64,000 bases of DNA from Gimesia benthica (GTDB taxonomy: Bacteria; Planctomycetota; Planctomycetia; Planctomycetales; Planctomycetaceae): positions 6,460,001 through 6,524,000 of the forward strand of contig NZ_CP043930.1 in the NCBI RefSeq assembly GCF_009720525.1. Reading direction: 5' to 3'. The translations under genes were made by a program, and so were the position numbers. Below, piece after piece: positions 1-10,187 of this stretch. The notes under the pieces are model-generated. The model saw only the letters and a list, made by a program, of their open reading frames with translations, was not told the DNA's origin and made no database searches. Every line of letters begins with the position of its first letter. Positions within the stretch are counted from its first letter, which is position 1.

Positions 1-40
1 CAATAATATGTATTATTCTCGTGCTCGATAGCTAATATCT

Positions 41-87
41 TTCCTATTTATCTTGACACGTTTTGAGCTAAAATTTAGATATTTAAA
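41..87. repeat. dispersed repeat, copy A
   Basis: This stretch (CCTATTTATCTTGACACG, then a TTTTGAGCTAAAATTTAG tract) closely matches 41751-41797. Its first part also resembles the right end of the IS91-type elements at 2089-2114 and 37031-37049, which read CCTATTTA, then TATGCCACAT. It may mark an element terminus or a preferred insertion sequence. I see no gene between it and the decayed gene starting near 394; the short ORF at 130-375 is not recognisable. Confidence 0.5.
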
Positions 88-393
88 GGCGATACGGAAA
101 CAAGGCTCAGAGAACGGGGCATCTGCCAGTTGAAACATGGAGCGTTATCTGAGAATGAAGTACTGACGCTTGTGCGTGAGCCCGTGGTCGCCTTTACCAT
201 CGTGGTCCACGCTTTAACAAACCAAAAAAACAAGCAAGCCTGGATTGCCGCCGATGGTAAGGCGCGGGGATCGTTAACTGATAATGCGCTGCTAGATTCT
301 AGCGGTAGCTGTTTGAAGCTGGTAGAATGGAGCTTCGACAACCACAAGGAAGCCATTATGCCTAACGAAAAATAGATTCAACCCGGCGAGAAA

Positions 394-1627
394 ATGCCAC
401 TCAAACTGACCACAGCCGAGCAGAAGTTGATTCTTGATGATCTGCTGTACCTCGACCAGGATTACGAGCAGATCATTCGGCAAACCGGTGATGATGACCC
501 TCGACGACCTCTACGACTTTGGCAGCTACTTCTCTGCCGAGTTCAACAACTGCAAAGACAGGAAGAAGCAAAAGAAACTCGATGCCGTGCTCAAAAAGAT
601 TCAGCGCTTGCTCGACACGTATATTGATGAAGAGCCTCCGCAGATTTTGAACATTGAGAATGCACACAAGATAAGGATGATTTCCGATCAGGCAGTACAG
701 ATCGCTAATTTTGCAGGGGCGACACTTGTGACTGCCGAACAACTTCGCATCAAAACAAAACCGCTCGAAACTTTCTGACTGGAACCGGAACAGCGAGATG
801 TCTTGCTCCTGATTCCCAGCCTGTCGAAGACCATCAAGAATAAGCTGATGAAGGAAAATCCTCTCACTGTGGCGGAAGTTACCAGCATGACAATGTCTCT
901 GGCGGTGGGCCTGCCGGATACCGGGGCTAAAAAAACAGGTGCACTGCTGCTGATTGCTGGCCGCTTGAGGGATCAGCTCGAAGAGGGAATCATGGCGAAG
1001 GCTGAACAACAGGAGAATATGGAGGCGGAGTCCAGGCGGAAGGCAAACTAGGATCTTCTCTACCAGTTCAAGATCACACAGCTAGGAATTGAACCCCAGA
1101 TCAGGAGGCGGAATCAGGTTCAGGAATGCACTCTCGATATACTGCACGAACACATCCAGACCGCAATGGGCTGGGACAACATGCACCTGTACCAGTTCGA
1201 GATTAAGGGGGAACGGTACGGTAACCCTGATCTCCTGGACGATGGTTTCGGTGATTTTGTTTGCTTTGACTCGACAGCCACGATACTCAATCAAATCCTC
1301 CCCAGGACTGACAAGCGGTTTTCCTTCAAATACGAGTACGACTTTGGAGATGGCTGGAAACATGAAGTCTTATTTGAGGGGCAGCCTCCGCTGGAGAAGA
1401 ACAAGAAGTACCCATTCTGTCTGGAAGGAGAACAAGCCTGCCCTCCTGAAGACATTGGCGGAGTTTGGGGCTATGTGGACTTCCTGGAGGCTCTGGCCGA
1501 CTCGAAACATGAACGTCACGAAGAGTTCATGGAATGGGGCGGTCCGTTTGAGCCCAACGCATTCGACCCCAAACAAGCGACCAGGGAGATGAAGAAGGGG
1601 CTACCGGACTGGATAGTGATGAGATGA
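394..1627 (+). pseudogene. decayed pRiA4b ORF-3 family protein
   Basis: The C-terminal part (about 1052-1627) is a clear plasmid pRiA4b ORF-3-like domain, with YQFKITQLGIEP, MGWDNMHLYQFEI and YEYDFGDGWKHEV motifs, a family also seen as IS1096-type passenger proteins. The same frame is open upstream from 434 but is cut by TGA at 776-778 and TAG at 1049-1051. The first residues (394 to about 480) lie in another frame, so there is at least one frameshift as well. The upstream part is rich in charged and helical residues and resembles no domain I can name. The short intact ORF starting at 1166 would lack the first strands of the domain. Function of the family is unknown. I am confident of the domain and of the breakage, less of the exact 5' end. 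Confidence 0.7.
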
Positions 1628-1739
1628 GCTTGCACTCAAGTTAACTATCGTCACTCCGCTCCCCCGCCCCACCTCAAGTTAACTACTTCTCCCGCACCAG
1701 TTTCAGTGCATCCTTGCCCCAAATGTAATTTGTCCACAG

Positions 1740-2106
1740 TTGAATGCCCTACTTTCATGTGGTGTTTACGCTGCCGAATCAGCTGGTGGACCTGATGCTT
1801 GCCAAGCCGCGCCTGATCTCCCGGTAGGCACGAATTCCTGCTCCATTTGCAGTCTGTGTCCGCTTCCGTACTCTGGGAGGTCAGCGACACCCCATGAGCC
1901 TCAAAATGAGAACCTGCCCGTCCGAGATTTCTTCCCGGTATCACGGAGAAAACAAAACGCCGATTTCTCCACGAGGCATTATTCCCCATAGTTGAAATCG
2001 CCCCTGAGGTTCAGTCCAATAATTCATATGCCGCATGTTGAGACCTCGAAAACCGCTCCACCTGAATGCTAACACGCTGCATATAATCCTATTTAATATG
2101 CCACAT
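1740..2106 (+). mobile_element. remnant of IS91-type element
   Basis: A stretch from 1744 (TGCCCTACTTTCATGTGGTG) matches the transposase gene of the complete element near 35741. It then jumps to the element's 3' part: TACTCTGGGAGGTC near 1870 and the terminal GCTAACACGCTGCATATAAT at 2068-2087. Most of the transposase is therefore deleted. The right end continues CCTATTTA then ATATGCCACAT, exactly as at 37031-37049. No open transposase frame remains. Confidence 0.75.
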
Positions 2107-2684
2107 TTTGGGGATGGATTTATCATTTATAGAGCAAAATCAAACAAAGGTTTTTATTTCACTCGAGAATACATTTCACCGTGAATTCTCATATATGCCG
2201 AGCTACGCTACAGCGTCGATTTGGGGAATGCTTCTTTGGAGTTGTCTCGCACAGCAACCGGGAGAATGGTGGACTTTTATTTCTAAGCCTGACATTCACA
2301 ATAATAATTGGATGTCAAAAGTCTATTGGAGTCTTGATGCCAACGACCCACTCGTGCGCGCAGTGATGGAGTCTTCAGGCTGATCAGAGCTTTATAGACT
2401 GAAGCACCAGATCACCATCGCGACCAATCCCGAGTCGGGCCGTATAAACGATTGGCAAGTTTGTAGGTCGCAATTGCGCCCAGCAATGAAAACAACACAG
2501 CCACTAAACGGGCCGCAAAAAATATCTCGCGGACCGAGGTGGATCAGCAGAACTCCCGTCAACAACATTCGGCCGCGTACCTGTGGTGCTTTGTTGAGTG
2601 GCAAGGGAGGACTCTCGTTGTGACTAAAATTCGTGATGCGAGTATTAGCAGACGGCATCAACATTCAGTTCCGGGGCAAATTCC
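2107..2684. other. no confident gene
   Basis: Two short ORFs lie here: 2108-2383 on the plus strand (91 codons) and 2392-2664 on the minus strand (90 codons). Neither resembles a family I know and neither has a convincing ribosome binding site. The minus-strand frame holds a hydrophobic stretch that could be a fragment of a small membrane protein. Confidence 0.3.
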
Positions 2685-3869
2685 TTAGGAGTTCGAACCA
2701 CGTTTTTTCTTGATCACGTACAGGCCGATGATCAAACAGAGTACCACGGCGTTAATGGTCAATAATAGTGGCAGTTTTGATTCAGTTCGTTCGGTTTCGA
2801 TATCACCGCGGGCTTTGATGTCGGCTTCAATCTGCACACGTTTTTCAGCCAGGGCCGTCAGTTCCTGATAGATCCCCTCAATCTCGTTGGCGTTGACTTC
2901 GACGAACTTCTTCTCCTGGCTGCGATAGAGGCTTTTGGCCGTGTTCGGCTTAATTCCATCCGAGAACTGGGCAGTTCTCGGTAACCGAATCGAAAGTTCT
3001 TCGGCTAGAGGTTTGTAAGACGGGTCAAACTCGACAACTTTCATTTCGCGAACATCGACGTAATGTTGTCTGTCAGATGGCGTCCTCCACTTCATTTTAA
3101 TAGCATGTATAGGGTAATACGCTCCAGAATGATTTCTTATTTCAAGGACTTGTGTTTTTCCTTTATATTTTCCGCTTGATTTGCTGTAGAATTCCGTTAA
3201 TACGGGCAGATAGCCTTGATTAGGATCAATGTAATAGTGTGTCTCCAAGCTTGAGACTTTTCCTGTGAGCTTGACCACAATCACTTCTTGACCTTCTGGT
3301 CCTATTGCATCATCGACTTCATATTTGTAGCCTTGATACTTATTTCGTATGGCATTTTCAATGAAAGTTGCTGGATCTCCTCCTTGAGCATCGTCTGCAA
3401 GATTAAATGGATGATGGCGAATACTCAGTCGATAATTCTTAGGAGAGTGAACATCTACGATATTTACCAAACCATCCCAGTCAAGTGCATATTGACTGTT
3501 CCCCAAAGCTTGGAAAGGAGACAGGATGACATTCTCACTCTCTAACCTTTCTAATGTCTCTCCATTCTCAACATCCATCTTTAGCGCGAACTTTTGATCG
3601 TCCAAATATAATGAGTATTTAGCGGTCGCCGGTATTACTGAGTCATTCCAGATGCCATGCAACGCGTCCTCTTCAGTCGCCGCCGACCGATATGAGAATT
3701 CAAACACATATCTGCCTGTCGTAAAAGACATCACATTATGTTTGTAAAGTTCAGCAATTACTTGCAACCGCGCACGCTCATCCCTATCCTCACCGTTCGC
3801 GATCAATGCCTGCGGCACAAACAGAACAAAACAGAATAGTACACAGATTAGGTGGCCAGAAGTGCGCAT
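2685..3869 (-). CDS. secreted, C-terminally anchored protein of unknown function
   Basis: The product is about 394 residues. I start it at the ATG whose product begins MRTSGHLICVLFCFVLFVP, a good signal peptide; the frame is open further upstream but that extension has no signal sequence and runs into low-quality sequence. The mature part is a beta-rich domain of about 300 residues with repeated charged strands, reminiscent of planctomycete LolA/outer-membrane-sorting-like proteins. A predicted helical segment follows (about 320-355), then a hydrophobic helix (LPLLLTINAVVLCLIIGLYV) and a basic tail KKKRGS. This suggests an exported protein anchored to the inner membrane with the domain outside. 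Function is unknown. It stands alone between IS remnants. Confidence 0.65.
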   Translation of the reverse strand: MRTSGHLICVLFCFVLFVPQALIANGEDRDERARLQVIAELYKHNVMSFTTGRYVFEFSYRSAATEEDALHGIWNDSVIPATAKYSLYLDDQKFALKMDVENGETLERLESENVILSPFQALGNSQYALDWDGLVNIVDVHSPKNYRLSIRHHPFNLADDAQGGDPATFIENAIRNKYQGYKYEVDDAIGPEGQEVIVVKLTGKVSSLETHYYIDPNQGYLPVLTEFYSKSSGKYKGKTQVLEIRNHSGAYYPIHAIKMKWRTPSDRQHYVDVREMKVVEFDPSYKPLAEELSIRLPRTAQFSDGIKPNTAKSLYRSQEKKFVEVNANEIEGIYQELTALAEKRVQIEADIKARGDIETERTESKLPLLLTINAVVLCLIIGLYVIKKKRGSNS

Positions 3870-4129
3870 GTTTAACACATCAGATACGGTTTTCGGAAAA
3901 CTATTATATAAACCGAGATTTCCCATATGGATCAGCCTGAAACCGCTCCAAGCATGGATTTTCTTTGATTGTAACCACTGCGGTCCCCCGTGTCTAAAAC
4001 GAAGTGAGTTTTCACCACTTTTGTTGTCCCTCTTTTGTTGAGATCCGGGAATCGCGGCCGAGCGAATCATCTTTCAGTAGTCAACACGGTTTCTGCGCAG
4101 ACTTTCTCTGTGATGACCCCCGTTTTTCG

Positions 4130-5499
4130 CTATTTGATATACTTCCGCTTCACGTCATGCGTGACCGGCGGCGGAATTGCCAGTCGTGCAATCCGATCAA
4201 GAATCGCGGCGAACAATCTCCGTGGCACAGCCACTTCGGCCAGTTGAAAGAATACGTACTTGGCTGCCGGGTTACCTTGGCCCCAACCTTGACCAGCTTC
4301 TCCCGCAGCGTCGTCAGCGACCAGTTCTGTATAGGCTTGGGCAAGGCCAGCCGCCGCAGGAAGTTGCCGAGGTTATAAGCTAAGGCGAACAGTTGCAGCC
4401 GCGCCTGATTGTCTTTGAATGTACGGCAGGAGAGCTTCGTCCATCCGACGGCGTTCTTGCTTTCCTTAATCCACTGCTCGGCCGTACCGCGACCGTTGTA
4501 GAACTTCACGACATTCTTCGAGTGTCGGCTCAAGTTGGTCACGATGAATCCAACACGCGGGAACAGTTCGCCTGCGTGCCACTCAACTTTGGCCACCACG
4601 CGACGCGCTCGCTGCCATGATTTCGCTTGATATTGGAAGCTGTGATAACAGACTTAGGGCTTGTGGGAAGGTCGTCCGACCGGACGGGTGAGCAAATGTG
4701 AGATTTCCCGCTCCAATACGGCGTTGGCTTTGAGGCGAACGGCGTAACGATAGCCTGCTTTCTCCAGCACACGATATAACGCTGGAATGGCAAACGCCGC
4801 GTCGCCGCGAAAAGACTTCGGAATGCTCAAGTGGCGATACCGTTCGATCACCGGCAACAGTACACTTCGCCAGTATTTCACGCTGGCCTTGTTGCCACGC
4901 CGCAGCATGGCGCTTTCCAAATCGCCATGCTGGTTGAACAGAAACAGCGAATGGTAACAGAAGCATGGAAAGTGACCGTTGTAAGCCGTGCCCTGTTGTC
5001 GGCCGTAGGTCTCACTGACCGAGCTGTCCAGATCCAAGATGAGTTCTTTGAGCGGTCGCCGCCGGTGGACGTTGTTGATCCAGCGTCCGGAGAGCTTCAT
5101 CAGTGCCGTGAGATTGCGCTGCGTTCTGAGTATCTGCGTCTCGAAGCGGTCCACCTCGCTACTCGAAGCCGCTTGCTTCTCTGGCAATGTCGCCCTTCCA
5201 CCAACCACGTGACGTAGTGCCGGGGCCACACACAACCGCTCGGCGTCGTTGACATCTTCGTAGCCTGCCAGTCGGCTGTAGATCGACTGACGTAACAGCG
5301 GCACAAGTTGGTGCTGCTTGTTGCGGCCCTGGCGTGAATCGCTCAGCACATCTCCGCCCATTTCCGTCAGACCGAGCGCTTCATCCAGTTCACGGTAGGC
5401 CAGCAGTCCCGCATCGGTGGTGACCTGACTTCCGCAGAACTTCAGCTTCAAGCGGCTGTCAAAACCAACCCGCAAATCCTCGTTTTGGCTGTCACCCAT
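4130..5499 (-). pseudogene. broken IS1380-family transposase
   Basis: This reads as an IS1380-family DDE transposase, with an N-terminal DAGLLAYRELDEALGL motif, the catalytic-domain segments LDLDSSVSETYGRQQG and FRGDAAFAIPALY, and a C-terminal YNGRGTAEQWIKESKNA (conserved E). It has two lesions. A TAA at 4654-4656 interrupts the frame after SHKP. One base is missing near 4263, where the reading must change from VTRQPSTY to KYVFFQLAEVAVPRRLF to reach the normal end at 4130. Over the remaining length it is well conserved, so inactivation looks recent. Terminal inverted repeats were not resolved. Confidence 0.8.
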
Positions 5500-5520
5500 C
5501 GGGTTCCCCTGTCAGCATGG

Positions 5521-5949
5521 CATGAATTGGCAGAATACCCCTGCTTTGTAGGAGTATGGCGCAAATTACGTGCCAAAGTGTGGAAGGTCATCTGGGAAAT
5601 GCGGGTTTCAATATCTAACGAGTATCTGAGTAATTACTACTGGAAAGAACCTTCTCCCAAACGTGCAAAGCAAGCACGCAAATCGAAATTTGATGCGCGC
5701 ACCTGGTACCTGGAAAAACGGTGGGCTTTAATACTCGAACGAAGTCTGGAACGCGTATACCTAATTCGATGCCAGTTGATACACGGTGCAGCAACACACG
5801 GTGGCAAACTCAATCGTACTTCATTGAAGCATTGTGGTATGATGCTGAATTGCCTGCTGCCAACTTTTTTAAAAGTGTATGTTGAGAATGGATCAGAGGA
5901 TGAATGGGGAACACTTTGTTACCCACCTTCAAATGGTTCATCGAGTTGA
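5521..5949 (+). pseudogene. 5'-truncated HEPN-domain protein
   Basis: The frame contains the HEPN-type signature RCQLIHGAAT (R-x4-H) in the context ERVYLIRCQLIHGAATHGG, followed by a helical stretch and the ending EDEWGTLCYPPSN. This is the pattern of an uncharacterised HEPN family whose full members are about 240-260 residues. Only about 140 residues remain, and the upstream side abuts the IS1380 element, so the 5' end was probably removed by that insertion. HEPN proteins are often RNases in defence or toxin modules, but this copy lacks its N-terminus and no antitoxin partner is seen. The family call rests on motif recognition alone. Confidence 0.45.
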
Positions 5950-6179
5950 ATAGGAATTCAAGCAAAATCACTTCAACTCTGCCAACATGCAAAACGCTGA
6001 GATTCCTATTGAAGTATAGCCTTTTCCAAGCTGAAAACTCTTTGCATCCGCTTGACTTTCTTTGCACATTTCGCCAGCATGATATGAACATTCGCTACGT
6101 GCGACATGATCTGACCAGACTATCCAGTACACTGCTGTCTAATAGAAACCTGGTCCACAATTCCACGTAAGGGCTCAAG

Positions 6180-7193
6180 ATGGCTGAATCTGCTCAACTG
6201 ATGCGTCAATGGAGGTTGCTTCAGATCCTCTCTCATCGCAAACAAGGTGTCACGCTGCAGGAATTAGCTCAAGAAACTGAAGTCTCAAATCGTACGATTG
6301 CACGCGACCTTCTTGTACTGAAATCAGTCGGCTTTCCCGTATCAGAAGTGACCACTGCTCATGGTAAAAAGCAGTGGAAAATTGCGGAAAATGTGGGGAT
6401 TGCCCAATTACAGTTTACTCTGGAAGAGACGGCAGCCCTATATCTGGGGAGACAGTTCCTGGAACTGATGGCGGGCACTCTCTTCTGGCAGGGATCTCAC
6501 AGCGCCTATCAGAAAATCAAATCAGCCCTCAGTGACCCTGCAGTTCGTTTTCTCGAAAAACTGGCATCAGCAGTCCATCTGACAAATCACCATATTGTCA
6601 ATTATGCCGAGCGTGCTGAACTGATTGACCAGTTGATGCTGGCGATTGAAGATCATCGATTGACTGTGATCACTTATCAATCTCTCCGTTCAACTGAACC
6701 AGTCACTTTGTATGACATCCATCCCTACGCCCTGATTTTTCATAAAGGCGCTTTGTATCTGATTGCCTGGTCGCTGGATCACGGAGCAATCCGGACTTTT
6801 AAAGTAGATCGGATTTCAGAAGTGGATGTGCAACCGAACCTGATGACCTTTCAGAGGCCCAAAGATTTCCATCCCGCCAAATATCTGGAACATTCATTTG
6901 GTATCTTCGCTGAAGAACGTGCTCCCCAGACCATTCGCATTCGCTTTTCTCCCCCTGTAGTAAGAATCTTGCAGGAAAAGAAATTTCATACAAGTCAACA
7001 TCTCAGTTTCAACAATGATGGTTCGGTGATTGCAGAATATCAATTGACCGGATTTGAAGAAATTCGATCCTGGCTTCTCAGTTTTGGAAGACATGCCCGT
7101 GTACTTGAACCTGAGGAACTGGTGGAGACGATTCGCGAGGAACTGGATCTGATGCTCGACTCTTATTCCTTGGGAGATCGTTCCTATGACTGA
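6180..7193 (+). CDS. WYL-domain transcriptional regulator of the cas operon
   Basis: A 337-residue protein with an N-terminal winged helix-turn-helix (residues about 10-60, [20 protein letters not shown]) and a central WYL domain (about 140-240; [23 protein letters not shown], then [21 protein letters not shown]). The C-terminus is a WCX-like extension. WYL regulators often sit at the head of type I-C cas operons and are thought to sense nucleic-acid or nucleotide ligands. Its stop overlaps the start of cas3 (ATGACTGA), so the two are translationally coupled. It is likely to control the operon and itself. Start ATG at 6180 is supported by the family's usual N-terminus. Confidence 0.85.
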   Translation: MAESAQLMRQWRLLQILSHRKQGVTLQELAQETEVSNRTIARDLLVLKSVGFPVSEVTTAHGKKQWKIAENVGIAQLQFTLEETAALYLGRQFLELMAGTLFWQGSHSAYQKIKSALSDPAVRFLEKLASAVHLTNHHIVNYAERAELIDQLMLAIEDHRLTVITYQSLRSTEPVTLYDIHPYALIFHKGALYLIAWSLDHGAIRTFKVDRISEVDVQPNLMTFQRPKDFHPAKYLEHSFGIFAEERAPQTIRIRFSPPVVRILQEKKFHTSQHLSFNNDGSVIAEYQLTGFEEIRSWLLSFGRHARVLEPEELVETIREELDLMLDSYSLGDRSYD

Positions 7194-9509
7194 ATATTTC
7201 GGCCATTCACTGAAGGATCGTCCTATTGAAGAATGGGAGCCATTAGAAGCACATCTGGAACTCGTAACAGAGTATGCACTGGAATTCTCAAAAAACTTAA
7301 TGCAACTGATTGGGGCAGATTGTTGGGATATTGGCACGATCTGGGAAAATATGATTCCCGGTTTCAGGCTTATCTGCTGCAAGCCAATGGTTACCTTTCA
7401 CATCTGGAAGAGACCAGTCGTGTGAACCATTCCAGTTTTGGTGCTCAGCATGCCATCCAAAGCTTCCCATCACCAAATGAAAAGCCACTGGCTTATTTGC
7501 TTGCGTATTGCATTATGGGGCACCACGCCGGTTTGCCTGATTATGCAGACGAAAATGCAGAACCGGGTAGAGCATCTTCGCTCTCTGCACGTCTCAGTGA
7601 TACATCGACTCTAATTTCATTGGAAGAGATCCCTCAGCAGATACATCAGATGCAGCCTCCTGCCATGCCTCAAATCATGAAGTCAAATTCTGGTTTCCCC
7701 TTTCAGCTTGCGTTCTGGAATCGCATGTTATTCTCCTGTCTGGTGGACAGTGATTACCTGGCAACGGAAGAGTTCATGTCTCCCGATCGCACAAATTATC
7801 GGCCAGTCCTTCTGGATAATGCGATTTGGACAGCGATGGAAGAAGCGTTGCATCAGGATTTAGCAAGTAAAAGTATTCAATCACGTTCCAAAGTCTCAGA
7901 AATCCGTCAAAACATTTTGAATTCATGCCTGGAAAAAGCGAAAGAAGCCCCTGGTTTCTTTTCATTAACTGTTCCGACAGGTGGTGGAAAAACTCTCTCC
8001 AGTTTGGCTTTCGCGCTGAAGCATCGCCGATGCCATCACAAAGAACGAATTATTTATGCCATTCCTTTTACTAGTATTGTAGAGCAGACAGCCGGGGTGT
8101 TTCGAAATCTGTTCGATACGCTGGATACAGATCTCGTTCTGGAACACCACTCAAATGTCGATCCTGATCAGGAAAAGTATGCCTCCCGACTGGCAACAGA
8201 AAACTGGGATGCTCCTCTAATCGTAACGACGAATGTCCAACTGTTAGAGTCGTTATTCGCAGCCAAACCATCACGTTGTCGAAAACTACATCGATTGATC
8301 AATTCAGTCATTATTCTTGATGAAGCACAAACACTTCCGGTAGAGTTTTTGAAACCCTGCCTCAAGGCCTTACAGGAACTGGTTATGAATTACGGTTGCA
8401 CCATCATTTTATGTACGGCAACCCAGCCAGCCATCACGCATCGGGATCAGTTTGACACTGGTCTAAAAGACGTCAGAGAAATCATGCCGGCACCGGATGC
8501 ACTGTCGAAGCAAATGAAACGGGTCGAAGTTCGGTCACTGGGTCCCGTTTCGCAAGAATCGTTACTGGATAAATTGATAACACATGAAAGTTTTCTCTGT
8601 ATCGTCAATTCCAAACCAGATGCTGCCAGATTATTTGAAAATCTGAAAGAACAGGGGTCATCAAATGGACTCTATCACCTGAGTACGAATCTGTGTGCCG
8701 TACATCGATTCCAGAAACTGGACGAAATAAGAAGCAGGCTCGCTCAGGGAAAGTCGTGTCGTGTAATCAGTACACAACTGATTGAAGCAGGCGTCGATGT
8801 CGATTTCCCTGTCGTTTTCAGAGCAATCGCTGGTCTGGACAGTATTGCACAAGCAGCCGGTCGTTGTAACCGTGAAGGGAAACAGGATTCAGCCGACGTC
8901 TATGTCTTTGAACCAACGGGAGATGGTTGGACGCGACTATGTGGCTATCTCAAACGAACTGCTGAGACGACTCTAACAATGATGCGCGACGCAGAAAGTC
9001 CACTTCATAGTCATGGCTGGTTATCTCTCCCTGCGATCAATCAATACTTCCGATTAAACTATTGGTCGCACAAACAAGAATGGGATAAAAACAACATCCT
9101 GGACCAGTTCCGCGTCTCTCTCAAAGATGGCACTCCGGAATTCTACTATCGTGAAGCTGCAAAAAGATTTCGCCTGATCGACGACTATCAAACCTCTGTA
9201 TTTATTCCCTTCGACGAAAAATCCCGCCAGGCACTATCTCAACTAAGAGCCTGTCTGATGTCCCTCGACCAGACAACGACCACCATGCTAAAACGGAAAC
9301 TGCTGCGAATCTTGCAGCGTTATACGGTTGGCCTGAATCAATTCGCGATACATACCATGCTGGGAAAAGACATCTCTGAACTATTAGATGCAGAAGGGCA
9401 ACCGACAGGCTATTTCGAACTGATAAATTTGAGTTGCTATGACTTTAATTATCTAGGATTTATGCCTCAGCAGGCAGGAATTCTGGATGTTTCGCAATCT
9501 GTATTCTGA
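7186..9509 (+). CDS. cas3: type I-C Cas3 nuclease-helicase, split by a -1 frameshift
   Basis: Cas3 degrades target DNA recruited by Cascade. The 7186 frame gives the expected N-terminus ([20 protein letters not shown]) but drifts into nonsense and stops at 7425. The normal protein resumes in the -1 frame at [20 protein letters not shown] and runs to 9509. Motifs present are HD residues ([19 protein letters not shown]), Walker A ([11 protein letters not shown]), the DEAD-like motif (ILDEAQTL) and motif VI ([10 protein letters not shown]). The two frames join perfectly if ribosomes slip -1 at A AAA AAC (7290-7296), giving about 774 residues, the usual type I-C length. Without slippage, or with a real deletion, the HD nuclease domain is lost. 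A missing A from sequencing is also possible. It overlaps the WYL gene and is followed directly by cas5c. Confidence 0.85.
7290..7296 (+). promoter_or_regulatory. candidate -1 slippery heptamer in cas3
   Basis: The sequence is A AAA AAC in the correct phase of the 7186 frame (TCA AAA AAC TTA). A -1 slip places CTT (7296-7298) as the next codon and opens the full Cas3 frame. A weak Shine-Dalgarno-like GGAA lies just upstream (7281-7284). I do not see a strong downstream stem, only a 4-bp CAAC/GTTG pairing. Confidence 0.45.
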
Positions 9510-9524
9510 ATGAAAGGACAACTG

Positions 9525-10187
9525 ATGAAAAATACATCCATCTTCCTTCGTCTGTGGGGGGACTACGCCTGTTTTACTCGTCCCGAGATGAAAGTAGAGC
9601 GGGTCTCGTATGATGTCATAACTCCGTCTGCCGCACGTGGTGTTCTCGAAGCAATCTACTGGAAGCCACAAATCCGCTGGTGTGTTGACCGTATTCATGT
9701 CCATGCTCCGATTCGATTCATGAATATTCGACGAAATGAAGTGGCAAGTAAGATTTCTGTGAATGGCCCCAAAAAGTCCATGAAAGAAGGTAAAGGACAT
9801 TTGGGACTGTATGTGGATGAAGATCGTCAACAGCGTGCGGCGATTGTCTTGCGTCATGTTGATTATGTCATCGAAGCCCATTTCGAGCTACGGGATCAGT
9901 CAGAGCACCCCAAAAAACATTACGAGATGTTCAAACGACGGGTCGATAAAGGGCAGCACTTCCAACAACCTTATCTGGGTTGTCGTGAATTCTCCTGTGA
10001 TTATGAATGGATTGACCCATTAGAAATTGCTGCCTGCCCTGAGTCCCTGCAGGGACAGAAAGAGTTGGGCTACATGCTGCACGACATCGATTTTGATGAC
10101 GATTGTACTCCCCGATTTTTCCGCGCTGTCATGAATGATGGTGTGATCGAAGTTCCTCCGTTTCACGGAAATGAGGTGCTGTCGTGA
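9525..10187 (+). CDS. cas5c: type I-C Cas5c
   Basis: The product (about 220 residues) is Cas5 of subtype I-C. In this subtype, which lacks Cas6, Cas5 processes pre-crRNA and then caps the 5' handle in Cascade. It opens with [33 protein letters not shown], the usual Cas5c start, and carries the conserved RFMNIRRNE segment and a C-terminal [18 protein letters not shown] start at the second ATG because AAAGGA lies at good spacing before it; the ATG at 9510 is also in frame. It ends inside the GTG start of cas8c (4-base overlap). Confidence 0.9.
   Translation: MKNTSIFLRLWGDYACFTRPEMKVERVSYDVITPSAARGVLEAIYWKPQIRWCVDRIHVHAPIRFMNIRRNEVASKISVNGPKKSMKEGKGHLGLYVDEDRQQRAAIVLRHVDYVIEAHFELRDQSEHPKKHYEMFKRRVDKGQHFQQPYLGCREFSCDYEWIDPLEIAACPESLQGQKELGYMLHDIDFDDDCTPRFFRAVMNDGVIEVPPFHGNEVLS

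Noticed and set aside
130..375. 81-codon ORF upstream of the pRiA4b relic
   Set aside because: No recognisable domain, and it is overlapped by equally long frames on the other strand.
2108..2383. 91-codon ORF after the IS91 remnant
   Set aside because: No family resemblance, no ribosome binding site, and it begins at the IS end; chance ORF is more likely.
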